Both the position numbers and the translations under genes were made by a program. A DNA stretch of 64,000 nt from Halichondria panicea. Its lineage: Eukaryota; Porifera; Demospongiae; Suberitida; Halichondriidae. This document shows, one piece after another, positions 38,604-51,489 of this stretch. The stretch lies in the NCBI RefSeq assembly GCF_963675165.1, contig NC_087385.1:4698412-4762411 (forward strand). The letters run 5' to 3'. The notes beneath the pieces are model-generated. The model was not told the origin of the DNA, searched no databases, and was given only the letters and a program-made list of their open reading frames with translations. Position 1 is the first letter of the stretch; every line of letters starts with the position of its first letter.

Positions 38604-41600
38604 ATGGCCTCCAAGGTGTTTCAACTGATGCTGGTGCTAGGTGCCGTCGCAGTGATAAGCGTCTCGGGCCAAAGGAACATTGCACTGTCAGGGCCTGAAT
38701 TCAGACGATTGAGGCTAGGTCAAAATCCTGAGCTTCTCCAATACGCTGCAATGACTCTGGAAACAGTAACAATAGTAATTGATGGCCCTGAAGTTCTTGC
38801 TGTTGTACAAGAGGATGTCAATGCCAATTTTTGGTGCCTGCCTTGGCTGCAGAGGTTCCCTGGAGGATCGATCAGATGGTTATTCCAGAGGAGAGATGTA
38901 GACACTGGTGAGTTACTCCAGTATGTTACTCTAGTATGTACATGTATGCAGATTGCAGATGATCACTCTGATGAAATTTTGCATGAAGTGTTGTACCCAG
39001 CACAGTACACATTGAGAACTGTTTATAATTTATCTTTCGTTTTCTAGGAGAGCCTGGTCCAGGAAGTACACTTGCAGAGGTATCTGCAAATGACCCCTTG
39101 GTGACAGTTGGTGGAGTCTTTAATGAATGGCTCAATGTAACAGGAACGATTCTCGTTTTAGGCGCTGCATCAACTTCCAATGGCTTGTATGTTTGTGAAG
39201 TTTGCCTTTTTCGTGGTACACAATTTGAAGAGTGTCACTTAGCTAATACTTCCCTGCAAGTTATTGGAGGTCCTCCTTTTCTGGACATTGCTCCTAACAA
39301 CGGTGAGTTTAATTACAGTGAACGATCCCCTTCAAATGGCCGTTATTATTAATTGATGTTCCTATAATTATGCCTCATGACTGTGAGAATAAGTTCTTAA
39401 TGTTATTTTGCAGATCCAAGTAGTGTAACAACTGTTATGGGAGAGATCACTGAAATCGAGTACTTAATAGGATCTGATTTTTGTATTGCACCTGACTACC
39501 GAGGAACTGTTACTATTCTCTGCGTCATAATCAATGCTGGTCAACCTAATCCTCTAAATATATCACGAGCCTTTCCTGTTCCATTCCGTTCATGGTCGCT
39601 TAATGAGGACTTGCTCTACTCAGAAATAAGTACCGGTACTCCAAACATCGTGGATAGTACGGAGTTTTTTTCGGCGTCAGTTGATCGTATGGTGTTGATG
39701 CCACAGTATTTCTTTCCAGAATCGGTACTTGGAACTCCGACTGTGGGTCGTCTGCAAGGAGCAATTCAACTTAACTTTGCCCTGTTTAATGCATCGTTTG
39801 CTCCTTTATTTGGCAGTCTTGAGGCAGCACAGGCGGCAGCTTACCGAGCTGTGGTTGGAGATTGGACTTGTGGCGCAAACAACACATTTGGATCAGATAT
39901 GGCAACTTCAAACATCAGAATTTGTGGTACGTTCCAACTGTGTATTGAACGCATAATTATCTCTAAAAAAGCTGTCCCTTTGTTCAGATGTATTTTTGTC
40001 TTGTTACAGGTGAACCTCCAAATATTCAGCGCTGTTCGGATCTCACTTTCGGACAAAGCGGTCAGACTATCCCTGTAGGGTGTACCGTTTGCATTCCTGA
40101 AGGTGCTGTCATAACGCTGGACTGCTCTGGAACGAGTGCCTCTGATGTCTTTTACGAGTGGCGAAATAGTGATGGTTCTATTGTGTCCACCTCACCCCTG
40201 TTCTCTACAGGCGTTAACGACAACTTCACCTGTACTGCTACAAATTTGGACAATTCTCCAGAATTTGCAGTCTCAGTGATTGCCTGTGAGTGCGAGATTT
40301 TATTTAATGCTATTTTATAATTATTACCATCGCTTTCAAGTGAAACGTATCACTTGTTTGTTCACTACTCCACAGATAGTGATGCTGTCACTTTCACAAT
40401 TCAAACTAGAGAATCGTTTTCCTCTGTGCCCCGAATGGACAATGGCTGCCCAAGGTATATTGTATTCTTCTTGATACATTAAGCCTTCAACTAATGCTTC
40501 TTTGATTCAGGTTGCGAAACCCAGAGCTACAAGAGAACACGTCTATCTGTGCTTTTGTTGGGGAGACACTGGATCTATCTTGTGTTACTGACGACAATGA
40601 CATGGTTCCCTTAGAAATCACCGCTCCTAATGGTGTTATGGCCACTGGATCACTGAGTGTGTCGAATGTGAATACAGGTGATGCCGGATCTTACCAATGT
40701 CGACTGAGCAACACCGAAGGTCCTTGTGGGGCCGCAGTTCAGCGGAGAGAAGTGGAGATATTTGGTAAGTACGGTGCCATTGAAATGCTTAAATTGGACT
40801 TGTTTTTCTCTTCAGACCCAGCCACTATTGACAGGGAGGTACCTCTACCTATTGCCACATGTACCTACGGAGTTGGGAGACGGGATATGGTGGAGTTTCA
40901 GCCTGCTGGATCAACAGTCACTCTGTGTTGTCCCTACAATGGAATAGAGGAGCCTGAAAGAGCTTGGTACAGAATCACTGTCAATGACCTCGGATGTGCC
41001 TCTGAAGTACTTGTGCAGGATGTTGAATCGATAACTATGATTGAGTGAGAATTCTTGTGTTTACCCTATACACAATGTCACCTTGGTAAAGTGTTAACAC
41101 ACTTATTTGCTACTGCCTTAAGTTAGTAATGCAAACCTTGTTCCTATTAAAGAGCCAACATGGACCAAGTATTACCACAGAGATAAATATGAGCATATTA
41201 ATATACTTGCTTGCAGAGACGATGAGGTTAATAATATCCTGAGGTTGACTGCCAGGGTGGATAGTGATGTCACGTATGTCTGTAGAGTTTCAAACAGAGC
41301 AGGCAGTGACGCAGACATTGTCAGCATCACAACAACAGGTGTGTTTGTACATGTGCACATCTACTTCCTACTCAAAATGCTTGCTATTCAGTGAACATTA
41401 CTGCTAGTTCTGAATCCATTGTAAATATTGCTATCCCCACCAGCTGATAATGCACCTTTCTGGAGCGTTACTGGGTTCTCTGCTGTAAGTCCAACATAAT
41501 ATACATGTAACCCCCCCATTGTAACCATATTGCGATCCCATCCCTCAGTGTAGCCTAGAGTGTCAAGATGGAGTGAGGCGGCAGTCGGTGGTGTGCCGTA

Positions 41601-42774
41601 GCGGCACCAACAACATGATTCTGCCACAAAATATGTGTGATCTAACCGTTCGTCCTAATAGCGAGGAAACCTGTCCGGAGTTCGCTGGCGTAGTATGTCT
41701 GTTGGACCCTGTCTGGATTCATGGTGAATGGGCCGAGGTACAGAACCCAATGTGTAGTGTGTTACACCATGCATCCACGGGTGTGTGTCAGAGGAGGTTG
41801 GATACGAAGCCAACAAGTTAATAATGATGTAATATTAATTATCTACCTCTTTTCTAGCCAGCAGGTCACCTTCATTCTGGGAACAAGAGTATACTTAGTA
41901 GCTGAGCTATACATTCGCTCTACAGTATGGTAGCTCCTATTTTCTAAAGGTCATAGGTCAGTTTGACATGACAGAACACTGACCTTTGTGGTGAGGTCAC
42001 ACCTTTTAAAGACTGCACTATTTTTCTAAAGGGCAGTAGCTAAAAGTGCAACATGAATGGGCCAAGAATAAGGACACAACAAGCAGTAATAAATTTATAG
42101 AACTGATTGTTGCGTGATCATCAATTAGTGTAATGACCTTTTGACCCTGACAACAACCTCCTCTGGGTGTGTGTTACACATCTGTAGTGTAGATCACTTC
42201 AATGACGATTATATGTATCTCACCTAGCCCAAGGCCCAAGATCATACTAGATACATGTAATGATATACCTTTGTATCCTCCCACCTCAATACTACTAGTA
42301 GACAAAAATAATAATATTATTTGTCACTAACTTATCTTCCCTCTCCTCTGTTCTTCTGTTCTTTAGTGCTCGAAAAACTGTGATGGTTTTCGCGAAAGGG
42401 ACGTGAAGTGCATAGTCCCAATGACAGGAGAAGAGAGACCAGCCTTCGAATGCAGTCAGCTGGCCAAACCAATTGACTTTGACACTCTTGGATGTCCAAA
42501 ATGTGAGTACGTTCCCAGACCCCCCCGATTCCTGCTGGTATATAACACGCATCCAGTAGCATGAGGTTGCCCTCCATCAATATTGTGTGTGTGTGCATGC
42601 AAATTCATTCTATGAAGGGAGTTCACCACATAATTTTGTTTTCCAGGTTGCATTGAAGACAGGCATCCCATTTACTGCAAAATTGGTGGGGCAGCTGGAT
42701 TTTGCTCACTGAGTGAGAGTTTCAGGAGTCTTTGTTGTTGGACATGTGGAGACATAACCATTGGAGGCCAGTGA
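38604..42774 (+). CDS. Secreted Ig-like / TSP1 / PLAC matrix protein (ADAMTSL- or papilin-like)
   Basis: Twelve exons in one frame (841 aa): 38604-38907, 39048-39302, 39414-39926, 40010-40285, 40376-40454, 40511-40764, 40816-41044, 41217-41338, 41444-41484, 41549-41737, 42367-42502, 42647-42774. It has a signal peptide (FQLMLVLGAVAVISVSGQ) and about four Ig-like segments with paired cysteines (for example GDAGSYQCRLSN, SDVTYVCRVSNRAGSDA). Two thrombospondin type 1 repeats follow, FWSVTGFSACSLECQDGVRR and WIHGEWAECSKNCDGFRER. It ends in a C-terminal PLAC domain (IYCKIGG, then FRSLCCWTC). No membrane helix or GPI signal is seen, so it is probably extracellular matrix. Ig, TSP1 and PLAC occur together in ADAMTS-like proteins and papilin; no metalloprotease is present. 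It sits inside the GPCR cluster without obvious kinship to it. Confidence 0.8.
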
Positions 42775-43049
42775 ATCATGATTCTCTAGCTGAGGAACAC
42801 AATTAACACTCTCTTTCTGTCAGTCTTTGTATTAATTGGTGTATGCTCTACTTTGTAGTTGATATGCGTGAAGTTGTGTTTTGGCTTTCTTACGATCTCA
42901 TTTTAGACCACAATGTTCACGGTCAATATATCATGTGCAAAAAAATGTGAGCTTAGTAGACAAACTTTTAATAGTACTGTATAAAACAGTGCAAACTAAT
43001 GACAGAGTTATTGCATCAAATGCAAAAGAGTTCAGTTTCACTGTGTTGT
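42775..43049. other. Convergent spacer
   Basis: It lies between the Ig-TSP1-PLAC stop and the stop of receptor copy 4 on the minus strand. Presumably 3' UTRs; nothing else seen. Confidence 0.4.
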
Positions 43050-45320
43050 TCATAGATGCAGAGAAGTTGATGAGCCTTGATCAGTGTAAGTGTCTTCATC
43101 AGTATAGTTCATAGGATTATAGTCAGGGTCGACCACCTCACTGTCGTCCAACAGGCTAGTTTGATCATTCTCGTCAGCTCTTTGAATAGTGACAACACTC
43201 CTGCTTGAGCGCTTACAAGGACAGACCAACTCCTTTCTCACTTTCTTTGTGAAGAAGACAAAGATAATAACATTTACAATACCTTGTCCTGAGTCTCCAA
43301 TGCCCTGCGTGTGTGAGAATATAATGTAACGAATGAAAGTAACCATAGAAACACCAGTATCATGTGATGTCAACACAACTAGTGTACATAAATTAGTAGT
43401 CTCTCATAAATCGGCCACCCTTGGGATAGTGCAGCTTGGCCAGAATAGCGAGGTGGCCGCAATTCAGAAAATAGCCACAGCTAAAAATCAAATCTAATGA
43501 CTAATTTTGCGGTTCTGTCTCGATGTAAAATCCAATTTCATTTGCCAAACCACACCCAAAACATCAATAAACGTATAAAATTACATAGTTTGGGGCAACC
43601 AGTATACGGAACACAGTGAGTGGCCGAATTTCAGGGCGAGTTTTGTGCAGTAAACATCTAGCTAGCAATCCGTCGTCCCAAACTCCCAAACCAAATGGTC
43701 GGTATATCGAGGTGACTGTACTTTAGAGAGCCAGAATAGCGAGAGTCTACTGTAGCCTCGATTCAATACCACTATAACAAGTAGACTCTCGTTAATACAG
43801 TCACCCTTTTAAAAAAATATTTGCTATTTAGCCCGGCTATTTTCTGCATTTCAGAAAATAGCCGCGGCTAAATAGCAGTCCTGCCTCTAATTTAGCGGTT
43901 CTGTGTTGGATCATTTCTATTTGGTTTTCTTACACCCAAAACGTCATATCCGGCCACAATAAAAGTAGTTTGCGACAGCTGACCAGTATACAGAATGGCG
44001 AGAGTCTACTGAACTTTAGGGCCATTGCAGAGGATGGTAATTATTACAGTCATGTAGACTGTGCCAACGTGCCCACACAAATGACATAATGCAGCAATGA
44101 ATGCATTCCTGAGGGTCTAAAGAATATTTTGCAGGTGTAATTCAACCACTTTTACCCCTCTCACCTGCAGTAGAATGAGGGCAGTGGCGACAGCGGTTGG
44201 AATCCTATCAACTCCAATGTAGACGTGAAGCAAGTCTCCTAGGAACGACCAGAAGCGGAGACCAATGAACACAACCGGTATTAAAAGGAACTTGTAGTCA
44301 ATGTTACGCAAGTTGAGTGCCTGCTGGTCAGAGCTCCGATAGACAGCTATTGTCTTCAACTGCATAAAATTAAATATACTAGTACAGTGTGTATAATGTG
44401 TATAATGTGTATAATGTGTATAATGTGTATAATGTGTAAGCAATACATTATGGGATAATGGCTATTGGGACTCGAGTGTTAAAATAAACATTGTTTTGTT
44501 TAGATTGCATATATACACTCAACTCCCAAAACTAGTGCTGCAACACTTACATTGCTTTAGTAAAAGGACTAACTCAGCTACTCACCTGCTTAACATGAAC
44601 ATGTATTGCCAGTGAGAGGAGAGGAATAACGATGAATGTTATGATAATCCAGATGTTGTAACCAAAAACGGAAGCAAACAAATCTCTTTCTTGCGTGGAT
44701 GGATTCTTCAGTATGATAGAACACCACCCCTCAGATTCGTACGGTGAAAAACCCAAGCGACCAGTCAACAGCAACCAAATGGTGACAAACAGTGGGAGAC
44801 AGTAACTTACGAAACAGGAAAACCGAAAAACATGTACGACCAACTTGTTGCCCACGTGGACTATCCTGAAATACAGGTACACAGAGAGATAATTTGAGCA
44901 GAATATTGAGCCGAGGGTGCAATACAAGGCCAGCGATGCTTGAAACATACAGAGGTCCCGCACAAGGAGAGACTGAGGACACCAAATATGCGAGGGAATA
45001 TTCCCTTGAGGGAACGCAGGGAGAACGGAGAAAGGGGGAAAGGTGCAGTTTGAACGTAGTGTCTTTTTGTAATACTGATCGAAATATACCAAACATCCTG
45101 TAAGATTTGCCAGGCCAACACCGAGATCCATTATGGAGATGTGAACAAGTATTTGACGGCCTCGACTACGGAGCTGCTTGAAGCAAATGAAAGACAGTAT
45201 GATGAGGACTGAGCCAAAGACAGATAGTAAACACACAAGAGCCACAACAACTCTTATCCATAATTTCTTGTGTAGGTAGGGGCCGAGCAGCTGGCTATTG
45301 TCCTCAACTGAGAGCAGCAT
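43050..45320 (-). CDS. GPR157-like GPCR, copy 4
   Basis: Exons 44586-45320, 44165-44359 and 43050-43304, phase 0 (394 aa). TM2 QILVHISIMDLGVGLANLTG, a long first outer loop with extra cysteines, GRLGFSPYESEGWCS in loop 2, TM6 DYKFLLIPVVFIGLRFW and TM7 GIGDSGQGIVNVIIFVFFT. The tail has acidic and Asp-Tyr motifs. The ATG at 45320 is preferred over an in-frame ATG at 45494, because the extra residues cross a poly-G tract (Pro run) and look untranslated. It is head to head with copy 5, with 176 bp between starts. Intron 2 holds two MITEs and intron 1 no element. Confidence 0.87.
43398..43752. mobile_element. MITE, AGTAGaCTCTC family, copy a
   Basis: It starts TAGTAGTCTCTCATAAATCG and ends AGCGAGAGTCTACTGTA. 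Internal words 'ttcagaaaatagcc' and 'accagtatac' are shared with the copy just downstream. Non-coding. Confidence 0.65.
43787..44012. mobile_element. MITE, AGTAGACTCTC family, copy b
   Basis: The ends AGTAGACTCTCGTTAATAC and GGCGAGAGTCTACT are inverted. It is related to copy a but about 130 bp shorter. Both sit in the intron between the TM6 and TM7 exons of receptor copy 4. Confidence 0.7.
44389..44438. repeat. Nine-base tandem repeat (gtgtataat)n
   Basis: About five and a half exact units in intron 1 of receptor copy 4. Confidence 0.9.
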
Positions 45321-45496
45321 TGTTGTGTCGATTTTCAACTGTACATGAAGATATGTCCTGTGAGGTGGGGGGGGGGGGGGGCGGGGGGACACACCTCTGA
45401 TATGAAACAGAAACAGGAAGGAAAGCACAATATCCTCACAATAATCTACCACATAGGCTACATTATAAGTGCTCAGAAACATCACACAAGACAAAA
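45321..45496. promoter_or_regulatory. Head-to-head promoter interval of receptor copies 4 and 5
   Basis: Only 176 bp separate the two start codons. It contains a poly-G tract (about 45367-45388) that could form a G-rich structure on the plus strand. Shared promoter use is inferred from spacing only. Confidence 0.4.
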
Positions 45497-47408
45497 ATGG
45501 AATTGAAAGACAGCAACTTGACGGCGAATTGTTCTCCTGTGACTGTGTTCAGTCGTGAAGTTGTATTGGCTCAACAAATTACTATTAGCATTACCTGTAT
45601 TCTGTCTCTCTTTGGAGCAGGGCTCATCATATTCTCGTATGTGGCATTTAAAGACTTGCGAACTGGAGCTAGACAGATCTTGGTGCAACTCTCCATTGCA
45701 GACATTATTGTAGCTGCCTCTCACATGTTCGGGGTGCTGAATAATCTCCCCAAATATGTTCATCTGTGTGATTCTGAACCTACAGAAGACGAAGGTCGCT
45801 CGGATCCTGCCTGTGAAATTCAAGCTGGTTTTACGATGTTTGGTGTAATAGCGACCTATCTATGGACAGTGGCAATGGCGGTGTATCTGCTGGTCATCAT
45901 TGTCTTCGAGAGTAGAAATGTTGGAAAGAGACTTCGCATTGCTTTCTACCCTATCTGCTGGGGCATACCGCTGACCGTGGCCATTGTGTTTGGGTTTCAG
46001 AAGTTTCTCGGATTTGATGAGAGTTTGGATGTTGGTAAGCCCCTCTGAGTCTCCTGTAGCAGATGATTTTCTCTAGCCTGCATAAGATTGTGTATAATGT
46101 GCATGTAACTGAAAGTGAAATAATAAATCCACAATGTTACATTTCTCTCAGGTTGGTGCTACCTGACTTGGTTGAATGACTCCACCATGACCCCCCAGCA
46201 CAGGCCTCTAGCACCGCAGCTGTTCGGATATGCCCTCTGGTCATACCTCACCTTCCTACTGTTACCATTGCTGTACTTGTGGATCAGATGCTTCATCCGA
46301 GTCAAGGTATAAGAAATGGTTGGTTGAAAGTGTAGGTTGTTAATTGTCTATTATATTGCCTTTTACTGTAGCTTGTAATTACATGAGCATACCTTGAATG
46401 ACACCAAGGTACCATCATTATGTCACCACCCCCTCCCAGCTGACGAGAATGCACGGTAGGATGCCCAGTCCCACTCGCAAATCTCGTCTCTACGATGTGA
46501 AGCTGACGTTCATTCCTCTCCTCTTCTTACTGCTGAGGATGTCTGATCTGGGCCTTGCCATTCCTCACCAGTATCTCTCCTACGGGAGCAGGCTGCAGTT
46601 CAGGAAAACATGGTGGAATGCTGCCCTGGTGCTAATTGCTGTAAGTTCATTGATGGATTCTACGTACACAATGTGTGTGTGTGTGATGTGACTTGTACAT
46701 ACATTACATTGTAGTTTGCTAAAAATTAATATTTTTACGATACAATTAACCACTATAATGAGATTCATTTTCGAACTTAGGACACACACCTGCTGGCCAG
46801 TGGGTTATGGGAATTGCACTCTGTAACCTAGGGTGAATTTTACTCATTGTGCAAGATCTATAATTCCATGGGACTCGCTATACCGTGGGACTTTATAAGG
46901 CTACAACTTATGAGCTAGCTTGTCGAAGCCATTTCCCTACTTAGGTTACATAATTTGAGGTTCTGTTTGTGGATAGGTCATGTCCACCATTTGTCTTACA
47001 CCTGCATTTTAAACAGTTAAAGCACTTCAATGTAGCCACCATTATTCTATGTTTTCGTGTCCAACTGACCACCTTCACTCTCACCACCACACACACTCTC
47101 ACTTACAGGGCGTTTGTTCTTCGGCCCAAGGACTCGTGAATGCAATCCTGTTCTGTGCCTTCACCAGAGTGGTTCGTCATAAGCTCATACTGTGGGTGTG
47201 TTGTCGACTAGGGCAGGACAAGTCCACCAAGATCTACCCTCTGCAACCCACCCCACCGGCCTCAGGGGGTGTGCTCGAGGACAGTACTGACTCAGAAAGT
47301 GGCGAATCTCCGGACAATTCACCAAGAAAGCAACTGCTAGCTGGAAGTAGTGATAGCGTACAAAAGTATCATTCAATTAATCAAGGTATCTCTTATACCA
47401 ATGAATAG
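45497..47408 (+). CDS. GPR157-like GPCR, copy 5
   Basis: Four coding exons 45497-46034, 46152-46306, 46440-46640 and 47109-47408 (397 aa). An extra phase-1 intron sits just before the GWC of the second outer loop, a trait shared with copies 6 and 7. TM2 QILVQLSIADIIVAASHMFG, TM3 entry ACEIQAGFTMFG, TM6 DVKLTFIPLLFLLLRM and TM7 GVCSSAQGLVNAILFCAFT, in which the usual G-x-GD is changed to GVCSS. The tail is Ser/Pro-rich (DSTDSESGESPDNSPRK). TM2 LSIAD resembles human GPR157 (LSLADLLSAASYFYG), so this subgroup looks nearest to the vertebrate gene. Confidence 0.87.
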
Positions 47409-47667
47409 AAATTGTTATCATGTTTGGCCCCTTTTTCTGATTAAATTACCTCAATACACAATTATCTCTTATATTCCCACGACTTGTGAAATTTTGTACT
47501 GGAATTTAAAATGTAAATGATTTCCTATTAACTTTTCCAATTACATCGGTGTACATTGGGAATTAAACAGTACAATACGTACATTTTAGACATTGGCAAA
47601 TCGTACATTTGAGCACACAAATAGAGCACTAATTAACACACAAAATCTTCAAATTCAGAAGCTTTTT

Positions 47668-49084
47668 TTAAGTTATAGTTATTGATGCACTGCTGTGTGA
47701 TGCCACAAATTGAACACTAGGTGCATAACTCGATGATTTGTTATCGTAAAAGTGCCTGTCATTGCTACACTGTGTGTTCTCGTCCACTGCTGATATTGGC
47801 TGTATATTGTGACGCCCACACACATTCACATAATACTGCTTGGAGAAGAGCTGCTGTCTCACTTGCTTAGTGAGCGCACAGAACAAGATAGCGTTGACCA
47901 ATCCCTGTGCATTGTCTCCGATTCCCTACAAGGACAAGTGGTGCTTACAATAACCCATTGTTGATTATGGGTGTACATCTGTGCACAGCTACAGAGTATT
48001 ATCTATCATTATTATGGAGCCTCTTGGAACTTACCGCTATGATAACCAGAGCAGCAATCCCGGGGCTGTTCAGGTAATATAACCAGGTTTCTTCATCTGT
48101 TGTATGATATACAATATTATCAAGTACAGTACTCCATATCCTGAGCAATAGAAATACTACTGGTACAAATAGCAACTTCAGATCCCCTCCTTGTGGTAGA
48201 CTAGAAGAAGATATGTTTTCATAGTTGTTTCTCTGCCTCTGTACAATTTATACAGAAAAACATTCAATTTCTAGAATCTAATTAGTTTGGTGCATGGATG
48301 ACCTACCTTGCAACGAATGTAAATAAAAGCAGTCAAATATAGCACTGGCAATGCAATGAAGACTATGCACACCCATATTTCGTAGCTCAGATACTCGGTA
48401 ATAACATAGTCCACGTAGTCACTGTTAGATGAATCGACTTGTTGGGCAATGAAGCACCATCCTGTGATACAATACAAAAAACAGTAACAAGGAAGGTCAT
48501 GTGAGTAAAGCAGTATGATGTGATAGATCGATGGTATACTTGTACCAACTACACGGTTAGGTAGTCTATGTACCTATATTAGCTCCAAGTGCAAATCCAA
48601 ATAGACGCTTGGCAAGATTCGGAATAACCACAATAGCTGGTAATCCCCAGCAAATTATGTAAAAAATGGGAAAAAGCTTTTTCCAACTTCTTGGCTTCTT
48701 CCAGACCAATATCCCAACTAGATACACACCGATAGCTAGGGACAGTAGGAAAGAAGCAAGTGTTCCGAACATTGAAAATGCAGCTTGGGTAATGCACAGT
48801 GGGTCAGTGGTAGATGTGTTCCAAGTCTCATTGTTGTATTGATAAATGAATCGTTTAAAGTTTGCGAATAGCCCCACAAAATGTGATATAGCAACAATGA
48901 TATCAGCAATGCTGAGGCTGACTAACAATTGACGTGCTGTTGTTCGTAGATTACGAAATGCAATGTATATAAATATGATGAGAGATGCCCCCAGTGTTGA
49001 GAGAATGCTAGTGATTCCAGCTGTCACTTGGACGGCCTTGATGAATCCAGGCTCAGTAATAAGAGTGCCGTTGTCTTGGTACAT
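47668..49084 (-). CDS. GPR157-like GPCR, copy 6
   Basis: Four exons 48574-49084, 48307-48461, 48035-48238 and 47668-47925 (375 aa), with the same intron plan as copy 5. TM1 TSILSTLGASLIIFIYIAF, TM2 SLSIADIIVAISHFVGLFAN, TM3 DPLCITQAAFSMFGTL, GWCFIA in loop 2, TM6 DLKLLFVPVVFLLLRIW and TM7 GIGDNAQGLVNAILFCALT. The segment from TM2 to after TM4 is virtually identical at DNA level to copy 7, while the ends are much more different. The start ATG follows the last upstream AT-rich stretch. Ligand unknown. Confidence 0.86.
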
Positions 49085-50070
49085 ACTTTTCAATTATATA
49101 ACCAGTCTGCAAATAATTATTATTGTATGGGTTCATGTACCAGTTCATGTAGTTTAGCTAGCTAGCTATATACATAGCTGCAACAAAGATTTTCTATTAC
49201 CTTACTCTTGCCTAGCAGTGGTACAGCTTATATTCTCTTGTTAGTCTCTTGGGGGCTCAGCAAGGCAGCAGGATGGGTACCGAGTCTAGATAAAGGTTGT
49301 TGTATGCGCAATTCCCATACCAGCCCTGCCCCCCTTTCTCAATTGAAAGCGGCCTGGAATCGAGGCTAATCTGAGACCTGTTTGTTCGAAGTAATAGGTG
49401 GCAGGGCTGTGGTATTTATTAAACAACCACAGTCAATTATAGCAATGTATAGGATTTGCTTTGCGGTCTCTCTGAGACCCTAGTGGGTGCTTTTCAGTAC
49501 TGTACCATCTATGGTCTCTCTGAGACCCTAGTGTCAGTACTGTATCATCTATGGTGCCGGTGCTGCACACATGGCTGGCTGAGTCGGCGGCAGCCGCTCT
49601 TCTGATTGGTCAATTTAGGGCACCAGGAAAGCTCTCATGATTTCTAGCCGTGTGCTAGCATGTTTTTCATGTTAGCGGTTGAAGTAATTCGGGTATTATG
49701 AGACGAGGGGGGGGGGGGTGAGACACCATTGTAATTTCATTCTAATTGGTTAGGTGTGGCATATCTTTGACTTTCGTATAATTATTAGTCTCGAATACCC
49801 GCCTCAACCTATTTCCCTGTCTACAAACACATTGTGGTTACAGATACCAAGAAGTTAAATTAATTTTCACATGCATCCACTTACAAAGATTGGTCAAAAA
49901 TGCTGTACTTAAATGGTATCTCTGTCAACACATACTCTAAATTCTAGAGAGGTGTGCTATTAATACAGAAAGAATATCTGAAGTATAATTGGTACCCTGC
50001 GGTCTAGCTCTCTTAGTGTTGATAGAGACCCAAACAGAGTACACACCAAATAATCACAAACATGCTGAGC
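49085..50070. other. Repeat-rich spacer between receptor copies 6 and 7
   Basis: No gene seen. It holds a GCCTCG-type MITE fragment (about 49317-49370), two tandem copies of a segment with 'tctctctgagaccctagtg' and 'cagtactgta' (about 49467-49554), a poly-G run (about 49708-49719), and one arm of the GTCTCGAATACCCGCC hairpin family (about 49788-49808). Confidence 0.55.
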
Positions 50071-51489
50071 TTAAGTATTCACAATGACTCCATATGCATT
50101 ATCATAAAACTGCCTATCAATGTTCAGCTCTGTACTCTCTTCAGGGGTGGTCTGGTACTCTGACTCCCTGTTACTCTCATCAAAGGGGGTCTGGTATTCT
50201 GGCTCCCTGCTGTTATGACGACACTTGCACATATTCAGGTACGACTGCCTGGAGAAGAGCTGTTGTCTCGCTTGCTTAGTGAACACACAAAACAAGATAG
50301 CGTTGACCAATCCTTGGGCATTGTCTCCAATTCCCTACAGCAGTACAGTGCTATTAAATCCACAACAAGACACAGCAACCATAAATAATGGTTCACTTGG
50401 TGATTGTGCCAGCGCATATGAATGGGTGGATATATACAGGTACATGTTGTGCAACTTGTAGCTTACACCCAAAATAGCCAGAGGAGGAGCGCCATTATTC
50501 CCCAGGTTCGTATAAGGATCATTCTCATTATAGCCACTGTAAACTGTCAAGTCATAAATAGTAGTCCACACCCTGAGCAGTAGAAAGAGCACTGGCACAA
50601 ACAGCAACTTCAAGTCACCTTCTTGTGGAGTGTGAAGTACTGACAGTGGTTCATAGCTGCTGTTTTTCTTCTTCTTTCATTAGGTACAACAAAGGGGAAA
50701 ATAGAGGATTGCACACATGTACGAAGAAATAGTTTTTCCTTACCTTACATCGAATGTACACAAAGGCTGTTATATACAGCACCGGTAAAGCAATAAAAAC
50801 CAGGTAAACCCATATGTCGTAGCTTAGATATTCAGCGAGAAGATAACTTTCGTATTTAGATGAGGGTAGGCTATTTTTTGCAATATAGCACCAGCCTATA
50901 AATCAGAGAAAGTAATTGAATGTGACATAATCATGATGACAATTGCTTGCTCACCTATATCAGCAAATCCGTAGTAGTGCCCAATGACATTCGGGAGAAC
51001 CATGATCGCCGGTATTCCCCAGCAAATATAATAAAAGATTGGGACGAGTCTCTTCCAAATTCTTGGTTTCTTCCAGACCAATATCCCAACTAGATACACA
51101 CCGATAGCTAGGGACAGTAGGAAAGAAGCAAGTGTTCCGAACATTGAAAATGCAGCTTGGGTAATGCACAGTGGGTCAGTGGTAGATGTGTTCCAAGTCT
51201 CATTGTTGTATTGATAAATGAATCGTTTAAAGTTTGCGAATAGCCCCACAAAATGTGATATAGCAACAATGATGTCGGCAATGCTAATACTGACTAACAA
51301 TTGACGTGCTGTTGTTCGTAGATTACGGAATGCAATGTACGTAAATATGATGAGAGATGCCCCCAGCGTTGAGAGAATGCTAGTGATTCCAGCTGTCACT
51401 TGGATGGCCAGAATATACCCAGGCTGGAGAATAGGAGAGTCATCCTCTTCTAGATCATCTTTAAACAACATCATTTGGCAAAACAACAT
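50071..51489 (-). CDS. GPR157-like GPCR, copy 7
   Basis: Four exons 50955-51489, 50744-50895, 50467-50673 and 50071-50334 (385 aa). TM2 SISIADIIVAISHFVGLFAN, GWCYIA in loop 2, TM6 DLKLLFVPVLFLLLRVW and TM7 GIGDNAQGLVNAILFCVFT. The tail has two imperfect repeats (REPEYQTPFDES and SEYQTTPEES), also readable as tandem DNA repeats at about 50146-50215. The acceptor of the TM6 exon is weak (aatgaaag). It is the tandem partner of copy 6, sharing a 206-bp identical block. The first of several clustered ATGs was taken as the start. Confidence 0.86.

Noticed and set aside
44389-44438. CRISPR-like array
   Set aside because: Units are nine bases with no spacers; it is a simple tandem repeat in an intron.
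45321-45494. Extended N-terminus of receptor copy 4 from the ATG at 45494
   Set aside because: It would translate a poly-G tract into a proline run and would overlap the promoter of the divergent copy 5.
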